A stretch of DNA of 64,000 bases from positions 1-64,000 of the forward strand of contig CAZCZO010000007.1 in the NCBI GenBank assembly GCA_964503275.1, read 5' to 3'. The notes under the pieces were generated by a model. That model ran no database searches. It was not told the origin of the DNA and saw only the letters and a list, made by a program, of their open reading frames with translations. The DNA comes from DASRAP01 sp964503275. Lineage in GTDB: Bacteria > Gemmatimonadota > Gemmatimonadetes > Gemmatimonadales > Gemmatimonadaceae. Positions 8,131 through 17,013 of this stretch are shown piece after piece (position 1 is the first letter of the stretch; each line of letters begins with the position of its first letter). The position numbers and the translations under genes are program-made.

Positions 8131-8600
8131 TGGAGATCGGCCTCATCTCGGATACCCACGGCCTGCTGCGCGCCGATGTGCACCCGGCGCTCGCCGGCGT
8201 GGAACTGATCCTGCATGCCGGTGATGTCGGGGGGAGCGATATCCTGATGGAGCTGGCGTTGATCGCGCCGGTGCATGCGGTGTTCGGCAACACGGACCCG
8301 CCGGGCCACCGCGCGCTGCACGAGGCGCTGGACCTCACGCTCGGCGGGCTCCGGGTGCACGTGAGCCATGGTCACGAGCTGGGGCGTCCGCGGCCCGAGG
8401 CCTTGCTCGCGAGCTACGATGCCGACGTCATCGTGTACGGGCATACGCATCGGCAAGTCATCCATCGGGCGGCGGACGGCCGACTGGTCGTGAATCCCGG
8501 CGCGGCGGGGCATCGGCGCTTCGATCTGCTGCCGAGTGTCGCCCGGCTGACGATCAGCGAAGGGCGCGCGGAGGCGCGGTTGATCGAACTGGCACCCTAG
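8130..8600 (+). CDS. YfcE/MJ0936-type metallophosphoesterase
   Basis: The 156-residue protein carries the calcineurin-like motif set: GLISDTHG, LHAGDVGG, VFGNTDPP, VSHGHE and VYGHTHRQV, which bind two metal ions. Short enzymes of this type hydrolyse phosphodiesters in the cytoplasm; the natural substrate is unknown. The ATG overlaps the ubiX stop by one base (TGATG), so it is the last gene of the quinone operon, though no link to quinone chemistry is known. Its final 47 bases overlap the convergent GIY-YIG gene. Confidence 0.88.
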   Translation: MEIGLISDTHGLLRADVHPALAGVELILHAGDVGGSDILMELALIAPVHAVFGNTDPPGHRALHEALDLTLGGLRVHVSHGHELGRPRPEALLASYDADVIVYGHTHRQVIHRAADGRLVVNPGAAGHRRFDLLPSVARLTISEGRAEARLIELAP

Positions 8601-9684
8601 TGCGTTCCAGCTCGTGGGGGAACTTGCGGAACCAGCTCGCCACCAGCAGGACCTCGTCCATCTCATGCACCGGCACCGTCGTCGCGGTGGGCGCCGCCGC
8701 GGTGAAGACCTCGCGACAGCGGTCGGCAAGGGCCTGTTCGTCCGCGGCAGTCCGTGGCGCCGCCAGCTCGCCCCGGACGCGCCCGCGGTGGATGAGGTAC
8801 ACGCGGTCGTCGTTGTCGCGGCCCGGCACGGCGTAGACGAACGACAGCGACTCCACGGCGGTCCGCAGGCGGGCGAACTGATCGCGGAGCGATTCGAGGC
8901 GGGCGATCTTGTCGCGCACGAGGGCGGCGCGCTCGAACTCCATCGTGTCGCTGAGTCCGCGCATGGTCTCGGTCAGGGCCTGCACCGGTGCGTCGTGCCG
9001 CCCATGGAGGAAGTCGCGCGCGAGCGTGACCTGTGCGGCGTAGGCCGCGCGCGTCGTGGCAGCGACGCAGGGGCCGATACAGCGACCGATCTCGTGCCGG
9101 ATGCAACCGGGCGTGCGCTGCGGCGCCACGGGCAGCTCGGGTTGATCGGCGAAGTGCATGGGCTGGTCGAGCCGGCAGTCGCGGAGCCCCAGCGCGTCGT
9201 TCAGTTCGCGCAGGGCGTCCTCGAGTTGCTGCGCCCCGCGGAACGGCCCGAAGTAGGTGGAGCGCGTATCGGTGCCCGCCCCGCGCACGACCTGGAAGCG
9301 CGGGGCATCACCCGGCGCGAGCCGGATGAATGCGTAGTGCCGGGCGTCGCGCTTCATCATCACGTTGTAGCGCGGCCGCCACTGCTTGATGCGCCGCAGC
9401 TCGGCGAGCAGGGCCGCGAACTCGCTGGGGAGGTACTCCCAGTGCAGGGTCGCGGCTTCGCGGATGATGCGTGCGCCTTTGTCCTTGGGGAACTCGGCGC
9501 GGAAGTAATCGAGGAGGCGGGTCCGCAGTTGCTTGGATGTGCCGACGTAGACGATCTCGCCCGTGGGCGATTCCATCCAGTAGACGCCGGGCCGGTCGTG
9601 CGCGTCGAGGCGCACCTGCTCCTTGAGGCGCAGGACGCGTGCCTCGACGTCGGCGGTGGTGGATCGGGCGCGGCGACGCTTCAT
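8554..9684 (-). CDS. Cho-like UvrC homologue (GIY-YIG nuclease, no RNase H domain)
   Basis: The 376-residue protein starts with a GIY-YIG domain: GVYWMESPTGEIVYVGTSKQ (residues about 32-51), then RLLDYFR. Four cysteines follow in LRDC, PGC, GRC and GPC; the same spacing in UvrC binds a [4Fe-4S] cluster. A UVR-type helical pair (MEFERAALVRDKIARLESL) comes next. The C-terminal RNase H-like nuclease and HhH domains of UvrC are missing, as in E. coli Cho, so it should make only the 3' incision after UvrB loading. It overlaps mutM by 4 bases (ATGA), placing it in a DNA repair operon. Confidence 0.85.
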   Translation of the reverse strand: MKRRRARSTTADVEARVLRLKEQVRLDAHDRPGVYWMESPTGEIVYVGTSKQLRTRLLDYFRAEFPKDKGARIIREAATLHWEYLPSEFAALLAELRRIKQWRPRYNVMMKRDARHYAFIRLAPGDAPRFQVVRGAGTDTRSTYFGPFRGAQQLEDALRELNDALGLRDCRLDQPMHFADQPELPVAPQRTPGCIRHEIGRCIGPCVAATTRAAYAAQVTLARDFLHGRHDAPVQALTETMRGLSDTMEFERAALVRDKIARLESLRDQFARLRTAVESLSFVYAVPGRDNDDRVYLIHRGRVRGELAAPRTAADEQALADRCREVFTAAAPTATTVPVHEMDEVLLVASWFRKFPHELERTRVPVRSTAPPRALR

Positions 9685-10493
9685 CGCTGGCACCGCGGGC
9701 AGGACACGGTGCGGCGGCCCTCCAGGGCGAGGTCCGAGATGAGGGGCGTCCCGCAGCGCGTGCACGGGAGACCGCTGCGTCCATAGGCCTGCAACTGCTC
9801 GGCGTAGCGCCCGCGGCCGCCACGCGCGTCCTGGTAGTCGCGGAAGGTGGTGCCGCGTGCCGCGATGGCGTCGGGCAGGATGCGACGCAGCGCCTCGAGC
9901 ACCGCGGTCGCGGCGGCGCGGCTCACGCGGGTCCCCGGGCGCGAGGGGCGCAGCCCCGCGTGCCACAGGGCCTCGGTGGCGTAGATGTTGCCGATCCCCG
10001 CGAGGCGTCGCTGGTCCATGAGGATGGTCTTCACGGCGCGGCGCGAGGCGCGGAGGATGCCCGCGAAGCGGACAGCGGTCAGCGTCGGGTCCAGCGGCTC
10101 CGGGCCGAGGGCGCGGTCCCAGGCCGTGAACGCGGCGGCGTCACAGAGCCGCAGCGTGCCCAGGCGGCGGACATCGCGATACCGCAGTCGTGTGCCGTCA
10201 TCGAGCGTGAGCTGCACGGCATCGTAGCCGTCCGCCGCCCCGTCGAGGAGCAGCGCTCCGGTGAATCGCGGTGTGACGATGAGGTGGTCGCCGCTGGCGT
10301 GGTGGAGCACGATGGACTTGGCCCGCCGGAACACGGCGCTGATGCGCGCGCCGGCGAGCTGGGCGCGGAACGCCGGCGTGTCGACGCCACGCAGCACATC
10401 CGCGCGCCATACCTCGACCTGCGCGATACGGCGCCCGACGATCACGCGCGAGAGGTCGCGCGCGATCGTCTCGGTCTCAGGGAGTTCCGGCAC
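9681..10493 (-). CDS. mutM: Formamidopyrimidine-DNA glycosylase (Fpg/MutM)
   Basis: After removal of the initiator, the 270-residue protein begins PELPETE, in which the N-terminal Pro is the catalytic nucleophile and the Glu the acid. Also present are LMDQRRLAGIGNIYATEALW (helix-two-turn-helix) and a C-terminal zinc finger CTRCG...CPRCQ. It excises 8-oxoguanine and formamidopyrimidines and cuts the AP site. The start is GTG at 10493, fixed by the catalytic Pro directly after it. It overlaps the end of purD by 17 bases and the GIY-YIG gene by 4. Confidence 0.95.
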   Translation of the reverse strand: MPELPETETIARDLSRVIVGRRIAQVEVWRADVLRGVDTPAFRAQLAGARISAVFRRAKSIVLHHASGDHLIVTPRFTGALLLDGAADGYDAVQLTLDDGTRLRYRDVRRLGTLRLCDAAAFTAWDRALGPEPLDPTLTAVRFAGILRASRRAVKTILMDQRRLAGIGNIYATEALWHAGLRPSRPGTRVSRAAATAVLEALRRILPDAIAARGTTFRDYQDARGGRGRYAEQLQAYGRSGLPCTRCGTPLISDLALEGRRTVSCPRCQR

Positions 10494-11766
10494 TGCGCGC
10501 GGCTTCGCGCCAGCCGATGTCGCGGCGGAACTGCGCGCCATCGAACTGCACGCGGGCGGCGGCGTCACGGCTCAGGGCCTGCGCGTCGGCGAAGCGGCTG
10601 GCCACGGCGGTGACCGCGAGCACGCGTCCCCCAGCGGTGCGGAGCAGTCCGTCCTCGCCGCGCCTGGTGCCCGCGTGGAAGTACAACGTGTGCGGTGGCA
10701 GATCGGGCAGCTGCACGAGGTCCCCGGTGCGCGCGGTCGCCGGATATCCCGCGGCGGCCACCACGGTGGTCACAGCGGCTCCCGGACGCACCCCGAGTGG
10801 GGCGGTGCCCGCCAGCGACTCGCCGCGGGCCACGCGCACGAGCGTCTCCAGGAACGGGCCATCCACGAGCGGCAGGACCACCTGCGTCTCGGGGTCGCCG
10901 AAGCGGCAATTGAACTCCACCACCTTCGGTCCGGTGGGCGTGAGCATCAGCCCAGCGTACAGCAGCCCGGTGAATGGACAGCCCTCGGCGCGCAGCGCAG
11001 CCAAGGTGGGGGCGACGATCTCGCGCATGATCCGCGCGATCAGTTCGGGGGTCGCGAGTGCCACCGGCGCATACGCGCCCATGCCGCCGGTGTTCGGCCC
11101 GAGGTCGCCCGCGAGCAGGCGCTTGTGATCCTGCGCGGCCACGAGCGGCATCGCGTGCGTGCCATCGGTGATCACGAACAGCGACAGTTCCTCGCCGGTC
11201 ATGTACTCCTCGATGAGCACCTCCGCGCCGGCATCGCCCAGCGAGCGGTCGTCCATGATGTCGTGGATGGCGCGCTCGGCCTCGTCCATCGACATCGCGA
11301 CGACCACGCCCTTGCCAGCGGCGAGGCCCGAGGCCTTCACGACCACCGGTGCCCCGAGTGCGCGTGCCGCCGCGATCGCGGACGCCGACGTGGTGTGCAT
11401 GGACGCCCCCGCGGTGGGCACACCGGCCCGCGCCATGAGGTCCTTGGCGAATCGCTTGGAGGTCTCGATGCGCGCCGCGGCGGCCGTGGGTCCGAAGGCA
11501 GGGATCCCTGCCGCGCGGAGGGCGTCGACGACACCCGCGGCGAGGGGGCCTTCGGGGCCGACGAGGACGGCATCGACGCGCTCTGCCGTGGCCAGCGCGA
11601 CGACGGCCGCCGGGTCGGTGATGGTCAGCGGTACGCAGCGCGCGAGCTCGGCGATCCCCGGATTCCCCGGGGCCGCGATCAACTCGAGTGCGGGGTCATC
11701 CTGACGGAGGCGCCACGCGAGCGCATGCTCGCGTCCGCCACCGCCGAGCAACAACAGTCGCGTCAC
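10477..11766 (-). CDS. purD: Phosphoribosylamine-glycine ligase (GARS)
   Basis: The 429-residue ATP-grasp enzyme is of normal length. It starts LLLLGGGGREHALAW and has GNPG, the ATP-grasp segment APVVVKASGLAAGKGVVVA, and EFNCRFGDPETQV, which holds metal and substrate ligands. It joins phosphoribosylamine and glycine in purine synthesis. The GTG start at 11766 overlaps the stop of the M48 protease gene (GTGA). No other pur gene is in the window. Confidence 0.95.
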   Translation of the reverse strand: MTRLLLLGGGGREHALAWRLRQDDPALELIAAPGNPGIAELARCVPLTITDPAAVVALATAERVDAVLVGPEGPLAAGVVDALRAAGIPAFGPTAAAARIETSKRFAKDLMARAGVPTAGASMHTTSASAIAAARALGAPVVVKASGLAAGKGVVVAMSMDEAERAIHDIMDDRSLGDAGAEVLIEEYMTGEELSLFVITDGTHAMPLVAAQDHKRLLAGDLGPNTGGMGAYAPVALATPELIARIMREIVAPTLAALRAEGCPFTGLLYAGLMLTPTGPKVVEFNCRFGDPETQVVLPLVDGPFLETLVRVARGESLAGTAPLGVRPGAAVTTVVAAAGYPATARTGDLVQLPDLPPHTLYFHAGTRRGEDGLLRTAGGRVLAVTAVASRFADAQALSRDAAARVQFDGAQFRRDIGWREAARSAGTP

Positions 11767-12731
11767 GGACCAGTCTTGGCGTTGAAGGCGTCGGTGAAGG
11801 CATCGCGCGCACGGCTGATGACATCGGCCACCGTACTGACCGCTTCGCGCGCCTGCTGCGAATAGTACTCACCCGCCTCCTTCACGTCGTCGCTGAGGGG
11901 CGGCGCCACCGGATCGCCGCGCCGGCGGTAGTCACCCGCGAGGATGGCCTCGTAGCGCCCGCCGTCCACGAAGGTCCGCAACTCTGCGGCACGCACGGTG
12001 GCGAAGGGGTGCTCGCGGAACGCCGTGTTCAGCACCTTGAGGATCTTGTCCCAGGCGTCGCCCTCGGTGGTGTACTCCTTGGACTGCTCGAGGAATGCGT
12101 CGACGTCCGTCGCGCCGCGGCCACCGGCGAGGAGCATCAGCGACCGATACGCGGTCTCGGGGGATTGCACGTTGAGCAACGCGGCGCGGTCGCAGGACAG
12201 CTCGGACTTGCGGTACCACTCCAGCAGGGCCAGCTGGAACGGCAGCAGCGCGACCGTGGCCAGGAAGGGCAGCGCCGACGCGCCGACGGTGAGCAGGATG
12301 ATGGCGATCGTGCGGTAGGTCGTGTGCCCGCTCATGATATGGCCGAGCTCGTGCGCGAGGACGTAGCGCCGCTGCTCGGTGTCCATCTCGTCGAAGAGCC
12401 CGGAACTCACCACGATGAACGGCCGGTCGAAGCCGACCGCCGCCGCGTTGATCAGGGGAGTCTGCGTGACGAAGAGCTCCGGTCGCTCCGGCCAATCGAA
12501 GGTCTCGAGGACCTCGGTGAGCAGCGTGTGCAACTCGGGGTACTGCGTGGGGCCGACACGCACCGCATTGGCCGTGAACAGGTGCCGGACGCCGCGCTCG
12601 CCGAAGAAGCCGGCGACCTTGCGCACGACGTCATCGAACCCGGGAATGGCGCGCAGGGCGTTCAGCGCGGCGCGGTCGGCGGGATGCTCCCACGTGAGGG
12701 AGTCGATCTGCGGGAGTGGGGTGCGTGGCAT
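11763..12731 (-). CDS. M48-family zinc metalloprotease
   Basis: The 322-residue protein holds the zinc motif HELGHIMSGH (about residue 126) and the third ligand region SELSCDRAALL, characteristic of M48 peptidases. A hydrophobic hairpin between them (TIAIILLTVGASALPFLATV) gives membrane association, as in HtpX-like proteins. Members act in membrane protein quality control. It heads the operon M48-purD-mutM-cho-like. I see no strong promoter in the 152 bases upstream, which also hold the 19-bp repeats. Confidence 0.88.
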   Translation of the reverse strand: MPRTPLPQIDSLTWEHPADRAALNALRAIPGFDDVVRKVAGFFGERGVRHLFTANAVRVGPTQYPELHTLLTEVLETFDWPERPELFVTQTPLINAAAVGFDRPFIVVSSGLFDEMDTEQRRYVLAHELGHIMSGHTTYRTIAIILLTVGASALPFLATVALLPFQLALLEWYRKSELSCDRAALLNVQSPETAYRSLMLLAGGRGATDVDAFLEQSKEYTTEGDAWDKILKVLNTAFREHPFATVRAAELRTFVDGGRYEAILAGDYRRRGDPVAPPLSDDVKEAGEYYSQQAREAVSTVADVISRARDAFTDAFNAKTGP

Positions 12732-12795
12732 CGGGGACTCGTGTGTTGGGGATGCTGGCCCCTACGCATCGGGCCTCGATTCGGTGCCAGTCGGC

Positions 12796-12891
12796 CGGCG
12801 AGGGTGCCAGTCGCCCGGCGAGGGGATCAGCGGCCGGCGAGGGGGTCAGCGCCCGGCGAGGGGGTCAGCGCCCGGTGAGGGGATCAGCGCC
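12796..12891. repeat. Five tandem copies of a 19-bp repeat at the 3' end of the trans-sulfuration gene
   Basis: Units begin at 12796 (20 bp), 12816, 12835, 12854 and 12873 (19 bp each), with the pattern CGGCGAGGGGNTCAGCGCC. The copies at 12835 and 12854 are nearly identical; the outermost at 12796 is most diverged. The innermost unit contains the stop of the gene at 12884-14059, and each further copy carries another TCA (TGA on the minus strand). The pattern suggests repeated duplication of the gene's last codons. Confidence 0.85.
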
Positions 12892-14059
12892 CGGCGGCCG
12901 CCAGCGCCTGTTCGAGATCCTCGAGCAGGTCCTCCACGTCCTCCACGCCGATGCTCAGGCGAATCAGGCCGTCCGAGATGCCGAGGGCGACGCGGCGGTC
13001 CGGGGGGATGGACGCATGGGTCATCGACGCTGGGTGATTGGCCAAGCTTTCGACGCCCCCAAGGGACTCGGCGAGGGAGAAGACCCGCAGTGAGTTCAGC
13101 ACCACGCCGGCGGTCTCCTTCGACCCCATCTCGAAAGATAACATCCCCCCGAACCCAGTCATTTGACGAACGGCCAGTTCGTGCTGCGGGTGACTCTCCA
13201 AGCCGGGGTAGAACAGGGACTCGTGTCCTAGCCGTTCGGCCAGCCACCCGGCGATCCGCCGACCGTTGGCGTCGTGCGCGCGCATCCGAAGCGCGAGCGT
13301 CTTGGTCCCGCGAAGAGCGAGCCAGCAGTCGAAGGGGCCGGGCACGGCGCCCGCCGAGTTGGCGTTGAACCACAGGCGGTTGGCGAGCGTATCATCGTTG
13401 AGCACGGCGATGCCGCCGATGATGTCGGAATGGCCGTTCAGGTACTTGGTCGTCGAGTGATAGACGATATCCGCGCCCAAGGCCAACGGATTCTGGAAGT
13501 ACGGACTGGCGAAGGTGTTGTCGGCGATCAGGATCGCGCCGCCCCGATGCGCGACGTCGGCTGCGGCCGCGAGGTCGGTCAGCCACATCAGCGGGTTGGT
13601 CGGTGTCTCGACCAGCACCGCGACGGTGTTCGGGCGCATCGCGTCGGCGATGTGCTGCGGGTCGCGGGTGTCCACGTAGCTGAACTGCAGGCCGAAGTGC
13701 TGGAGTACCTTGTCGAGCAGCCGGAAGGTGCCGCCGTACACATGGGCGCCGCAGACGATGTGGTCCCCTGCTTTGAACAGTTTCATGATGGCGTCGAGGC
13801 AGCCCATCCCGCTGGCGAACGCGATGCCGTGGCGTGCACCTTCGAGCGAGGCGACATTACGCTCCAGCGCTTCCCGGGTCGGATTCTTGCCGCGGGCGTA
13901 CTCGTAGCCCGTGTGCTCGCCGAAGGACCGATGCACGTAGGTGCTGGTCTGGTAGATCGGCGGCATGATGGCCCCGTTGGTGGGGTCCGGGGCTTGGCCG
14001 GCGTGGATGGCGCGGGTGGCGAAGCGCCCGTGGGCGTCGGCGTCGGTGCGTCGGGTCAT
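12884..14059 (-). CDS. Trans-sulfuration PLP enzyme (cystathionine gamma-synthase/lyase type)
   Basis: The 391-residue protein belongs to the Cys/Met metabolism PLP family: THAIHAGQ-like start (ATRAIHAGQAPDPTNGAI), YEYARGKNPTREALE, the Asp of ILIADNTFASPY, and STTKYLNGHSDIIGG with the PLP-binding Lys. It interconverts cystathionine, cysteine and homocysteine derivatives. Sequence alone does not separate synthase, beta-lyase and gamma-lyase; the GHSDIIGG context is typical of gamma-synthase/gamma-lyase. The ATG at 14059 fits the family. The gene is monocistronic and divergent from the HD-GYP gene. Its stop lies in a tandem repeat. Confidence 0.9.
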   Translation of the reverse strand: MTRRTDADAHGRFATRAIHAGQAPDPTNGAIMPPIYQTSTYVHRSFGEHTGYEYARGKNPTREALERNVASLEGARHGIAFASGMGCLDAIMKLFKAGDHIVCGAHVYGGTFRLLDKVLQHFGLQFSYVDTRDPQHIADAMRPNTVAVLVETPTNPLMWLTDLAAAADVAHRGGAILIADNTFASPYFQNPLALGADIVYHSTTKYLNGHSDIIGGIAVLNDDTLANRLWFNANSAGAVPGPFDCWLALRGTKTLALRMRAHDANGRRIAGWLAERLGHESLFYPGLESHPQHELAVRQMTGFGGMLSFEMGSKETAGVVLNSLRVFSLAESLGGVESLANHPASMTHASIPPDRRVALGISDGLIRLSIGVEDVEDLLEDLEQALAAAGR

Positions 14060-14085
14060 GGCGGGTCGGGGCGGGGGACGGGCGG

Positions 14086-14091
14086 AAGGTA
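14086..14091 (-). promoter_or_regulatory. -10 element (TACCTT) of the trans-sulfuration gene
   Basis: TACCTT on the minus strand, 26 bases before the ATG, matches the TAnnTT form seen before several genes here. It would give a leader of about 20 bases. No convincing -35 was found. Confidence 0.35.
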
Positions 14092-14125
14092 ACCGTGTGG
14101 CGGCGTGAGTCGCAGGGGGTGCGGG

Positions 14126-15187
14126 ATGTCGGAATCGCAGGATCTGGAGATCACGCCCATCCTCGTGGTGGACGATGAACCCTTGGTGCGGCGCGTGCTG
14201 ATCGGTCACCTCGAGCGCGACGACTACGTCTGCTATGAGGCGTCGAGCGGCAACGAGGCGCTGGCCCTGCTGCAGCAGATCGCCGTGCCCCTGGTCATCT
14301 CGGACCTGCAGATGCCGGACGGCGATGGACGCGCCCTGCTGCGCGCCGTGCGCGAGCGGCATCCGGAAACGGCCGTGGTCATTCTGACCGGCGCCGGCGA
14401 CGTGGAGACGGCGGTGGCCTGCCTGCAGGACGGGGCCACGGATTTCATCACCAAGCCCTTCGTGGCCTCCGAGGTCGAGGTGCGGATCGAGCGGGCCTTG
14501 GAGTCGCGGCGCCTGCGCTTGGAGGTCGAGGACTACCGCCGCCATCTCGAGCAGCGCGTCACCGAGCAGGCGCAGCGCATCCAGGAGCTGTTCCTCAACG
14601 GGGTGCAGGCGCTCGTCGCCGCGCTCGAGATCAAGGACGCCTACACCCGCGGGCACTCGGAGCGGGTCGCCCAGTGGGCCCAGGCCACGGCGCAGTTCCT
14701 CGGACTCGACGACGACCTCACCCGCCAAGTGGAGCTCGGCGGCCACCTGCACGACCTCGGCAAGATCGGGGTGCGCGCCACCGTGCTCACGAAGGACGGG
14801 CGCCTGACCGACGAGGAGTACGACCACGTGATGCAGCACATGGTGCTGGGCTGGCGCATCCTGTCGCCGCTGCTCCGTGACGCGCCGCATGCGCTCGCGG
14901 CCGTGCGGCATCATCATGAGCGCTGGGATGGCCGGGGGCGGCCCGACGGCCTGATCGCTGATGCCATCCCCCTGCCCGCACGCATCGTGGCCGTCGCCGA
15001 TGCCTACGATGTGCTGACCACCGGTCGTCCCTACAAGAATGGCGGTCGTGTGCTGTCGTCGTCGGACGCGTTGGCCGAGCTCGAGGCCAGCAGCAACCAG
15101 TTCGACCTCAACGTGGTGCGCGCGTTCCGGCGGGTGGTCGAGGGCAAGGGGGGGCGCATCTCGCGCCCGATCGCTCAGCTCTCGTAG
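14126..15187 (+). CDS. Response regulator with HD-GYP phosphodiesterase domain (GYP changed to GRP)
   Basis: The 353-residue protein has an N-terminal receiver domain (VVDDEP, phospho-acceptor Asp about residue 60 in ISDLQMPDG, Lys in TKPF), a coiled-coil linker (about 140-170) and an HD-GYP domain. The HD pair is at about 209-210 in HLHDLGKIGV. The signature normally reading GxGYP is here WDGRGRPDGL, so Tyr is replaced by Arg. HD-GYP domains hydrolyse cyclic di-GMP. ATG 14126 is preferred because AGGGGG precedes it; GTG 14105 is in frame. The end overlaps the convergent chemoreceptor by 13 bases. Confidence 0.88.
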   Translation: MSESQDLEITPILVVDDEPLVRRVLIGHLERDDYVCYEASSGNEALALLQQIAVPLVISDLQMPDGDGRALLRAVRERHPETAVVILTGAGDVETAVACLQDGATDFITKPFVASEVEVRIERALESRRLRLEVEDYRRHLEQRVTEQAQRIQELFLNGVQALVAALEIKDAYTRGHSERVAQWAQATAQFLGLDDDLTRQVELGGHLHDLGKIGVRATVLTKDGRLTDEEYDHVMQHMVLGWRILSPLLRDAPHALAAVRHHHERWDGRGRPDGLIADAIPLPARIVAVADAYDVLTTGRPYKNGGRVLSSSDALAELEASSNQFDLNVVRAFRRVVEGKGGRISRPIAQLS

Positions 15188-16983
15188 CGACCGACACTCG
15201 CCTGCAGCGGACCGAGTTGCTCGGCGAGCTGTCGCGCGGCCTCGACGGCGCGCTGCGCCGCGGCGATCTGGGTGGTCGCGACGCTGCGGAGCTCCGCGCT
15301 CCGTGCGGCGTGTCGGTCCGACCGATCGGTGGTCGCGGTGAGCTCCGCGCACAGCGCCTCGAGTTCCAGCACGGCGGCGGTGCCGGCCTCTTTCACCTGC
15401 ACGATGGCGTCGCGATTCTCGGCGATCTGGTCGCTGATGTCGCGCAGCGCGCTCACCGAGGTCCCGATCACGTCGGCGCCATCGGTCACCCGGTCGCGCA
15501 CCTCGGTCATCTGTCGCGCGGCCGCGTCCGCGGTGGTGCGGAGCTCATCGGTCAGCGTGCGGATGGTCTCGAGGGCCTGACTCGTGGCCACGGCGAGCGC
15601 GCGGATCTCGTCGGCGACCACGGCGAAACCGCTCCCATGCTCACCGGCCCGCGCGGCCTCGATGGCGGCGTTGAGCGCCAACAGATCGGTCTGCCGTGCG
15701 ATGTCGGCGATGGTGGCGGTCACGTCGCCGATCTGCTGCGACTTGCTGCCGAGGTCCAGGACCAGCGGCGTCGCCTCGCGGGTGACGTCGGCGATCGCCG
15801 CCATGCGGACGTGGGCGAGATCGGCGGCAGTCGCCCCGCTGCGCGCGGCGTGGGTCACGGATTCGGTCCGCTCCACGGTGCGGCGCACGATGTCGACACC
15901 GCGTCCCGCACCGGCCAACGCGCGCTGCGCAGCGGCACGGAGGGTCGCCAGCGCGACCGCCTGCTCGCCGGCGACCGTCGCCAGCTCATGCGCCGCGCCG
16001 GCGACCTCGCCGCTGGAGCTACGGACCTGCGCGACGTGTGCGTGCATGGCCTCGGTGGCGTCCCGCAGCGCGGCGACCTGCCGTCCGCCCTCCACCACGA
16101 ACGCGCGGCTCGAGGCGGTCACGCGGTTCATGGCGGCGGGCAGCTCGGGCAGCGGATCATCCACCTCGGCGTCCATCGTGCTGCGCAGGTCGCCCTCGGC
16201 GGCGCGGTCGGCGTAGCGGGCGACGCGCCCGACGGTCCGCGCGAGTCGACGCGCCTGCCCGGCACCGACCGTCGCGGCCACCAGCAGGATACCGAGCGCC
16301 ACGAGCGCCAGGACGCCGAAGCGCCGCAGCAGGGTGCCCAGCGCGGCATCGGCGCGGGTGGAGGCCACCACGATCGCGGCGACGGTGCCATCGACCCGGC
16401 GCACCGGCGCAGTGGCCGACACATACCAGCCGGCGCTCCCCTCCTCGCGATACAGCGGCGTGGCTCCGCCGCCCACCGCGCCCAGGACCTGCGCGAGCCC
16501 GGGCGTCGGGGTCCACGGCTGATCGTACCCGGGCTGGGCCGCATCCCACTGGGAATGGGTCAGCACGCGAGCGGTCGGTCCGTCCAGCGAGACGACGAAC
16601 AGGCCGTGGACCAGGTCGGTGGCCGCGCCCCCGTTGGCGGCCCACACCCGCTTGAGGTCGGCGCGCGTGCGCGCGAAGCGATCGTCGTTGCGGTCACGGC
16701 CGCGGGCGAGCGTGTCGATGGCCTCCGCGTCGACGATCGCCGCCGCGCTCCGCGCGATGGCCAGCATCCGGTCCCCCTGATGCCGCGCCACATCCCGGCG
16801 GGCTTCGAGGTACGCCGGGAGCAGGAGCACGAGCGCCGTGAGCAGGACGGCCAGCACACTGCGGCCGACGAACTGGTCGCGGAGGCGGCCGTAGGTCTCC
16901 CGGGCGGGATCGATGGGGGGCAGGAGGGACTCCAAGGAGTGGGGCGGTACGCGAAGGGTACGAACGCGCCGCGGCGGCGACAA
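15175..16983 (-). CDS. Methyl-accepting chemotaxis protein
   Basis: The product is about 602 residues if read from TTG at 16983; TTG at 16935 is an alternative, and no start has a good ribosome site. A first membrane helix (VLAVLLTALVLLLPAYL) is followed by a periplasmic sensor of about 150 residues, a second helix (LALVALGILLVAATVGAG), a HAMP-like segment and a coiled-coil signalling domain. The hairpin tip reads AIEAARAGEHGSGFAVVADE, the highly conserved CheA/CheW contact. No chemotaxis genes lie nearby, so it signals to a system encoded elsewhere. The ligand is unknown. Confidence 0.9.
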   Translation of the reverse strand: MSPPRRVRTLRVPPHSLESLLPPIDPARETYGRLRDQFVGRSVLAVLLTALVLLLPAYLEARRDVARHQGDRMLAIARSAAAIVDAEAIDTLARGRDRNDDRFARTRADLKRVWAANGGAATDLVHGLFVVSLDGPTARVLTHSQWDAAQPGYDQPWTPTPGLAQVLGAVGGGATPLYREEGSAGWYVSATAPVRRVDGTVAAIVVASTRADAALGTLLRRFGVLALVALGILLVAATVGAGQARRLARTVGRVARYADRAAEGDLRSTMDAEVDDPLPELPAAMNRVTASSRAFVVEGGRQVAALRDATEAMHAHVAQVRSSSGEVAGAAHELATVAGEQAVALATLRAAAQRALAGAGRGVDIVRRTVERTESVTHAARSGATAADLAHVRMAAIADVTREATPLVLDLGSKSQQIGDVTATIADIARQTDLLALNAAIEAARAGEHGSGFAVVADEIRALAVATSQALETIRTLTDELRTTADAAARQMTEVRDRVTDGADVIGTSVSALRDISDQIAENRDAIVQVKEAGTAAVLELEALCAELTATTDRSDRHAARSAELRSVATTQIAAAQRAVEAARQLAEQLGPLQASVGRYES

Positions 16984-17013
16984 GCGGCGGTGGTCGGGTC
17001 GCCGACCGCCCTC

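Noticed and set aside
12796..12891. CRISPR array
   Set aside because: Units are contiguous 19-bp copies without unique spacers and no cas genes are nearby.
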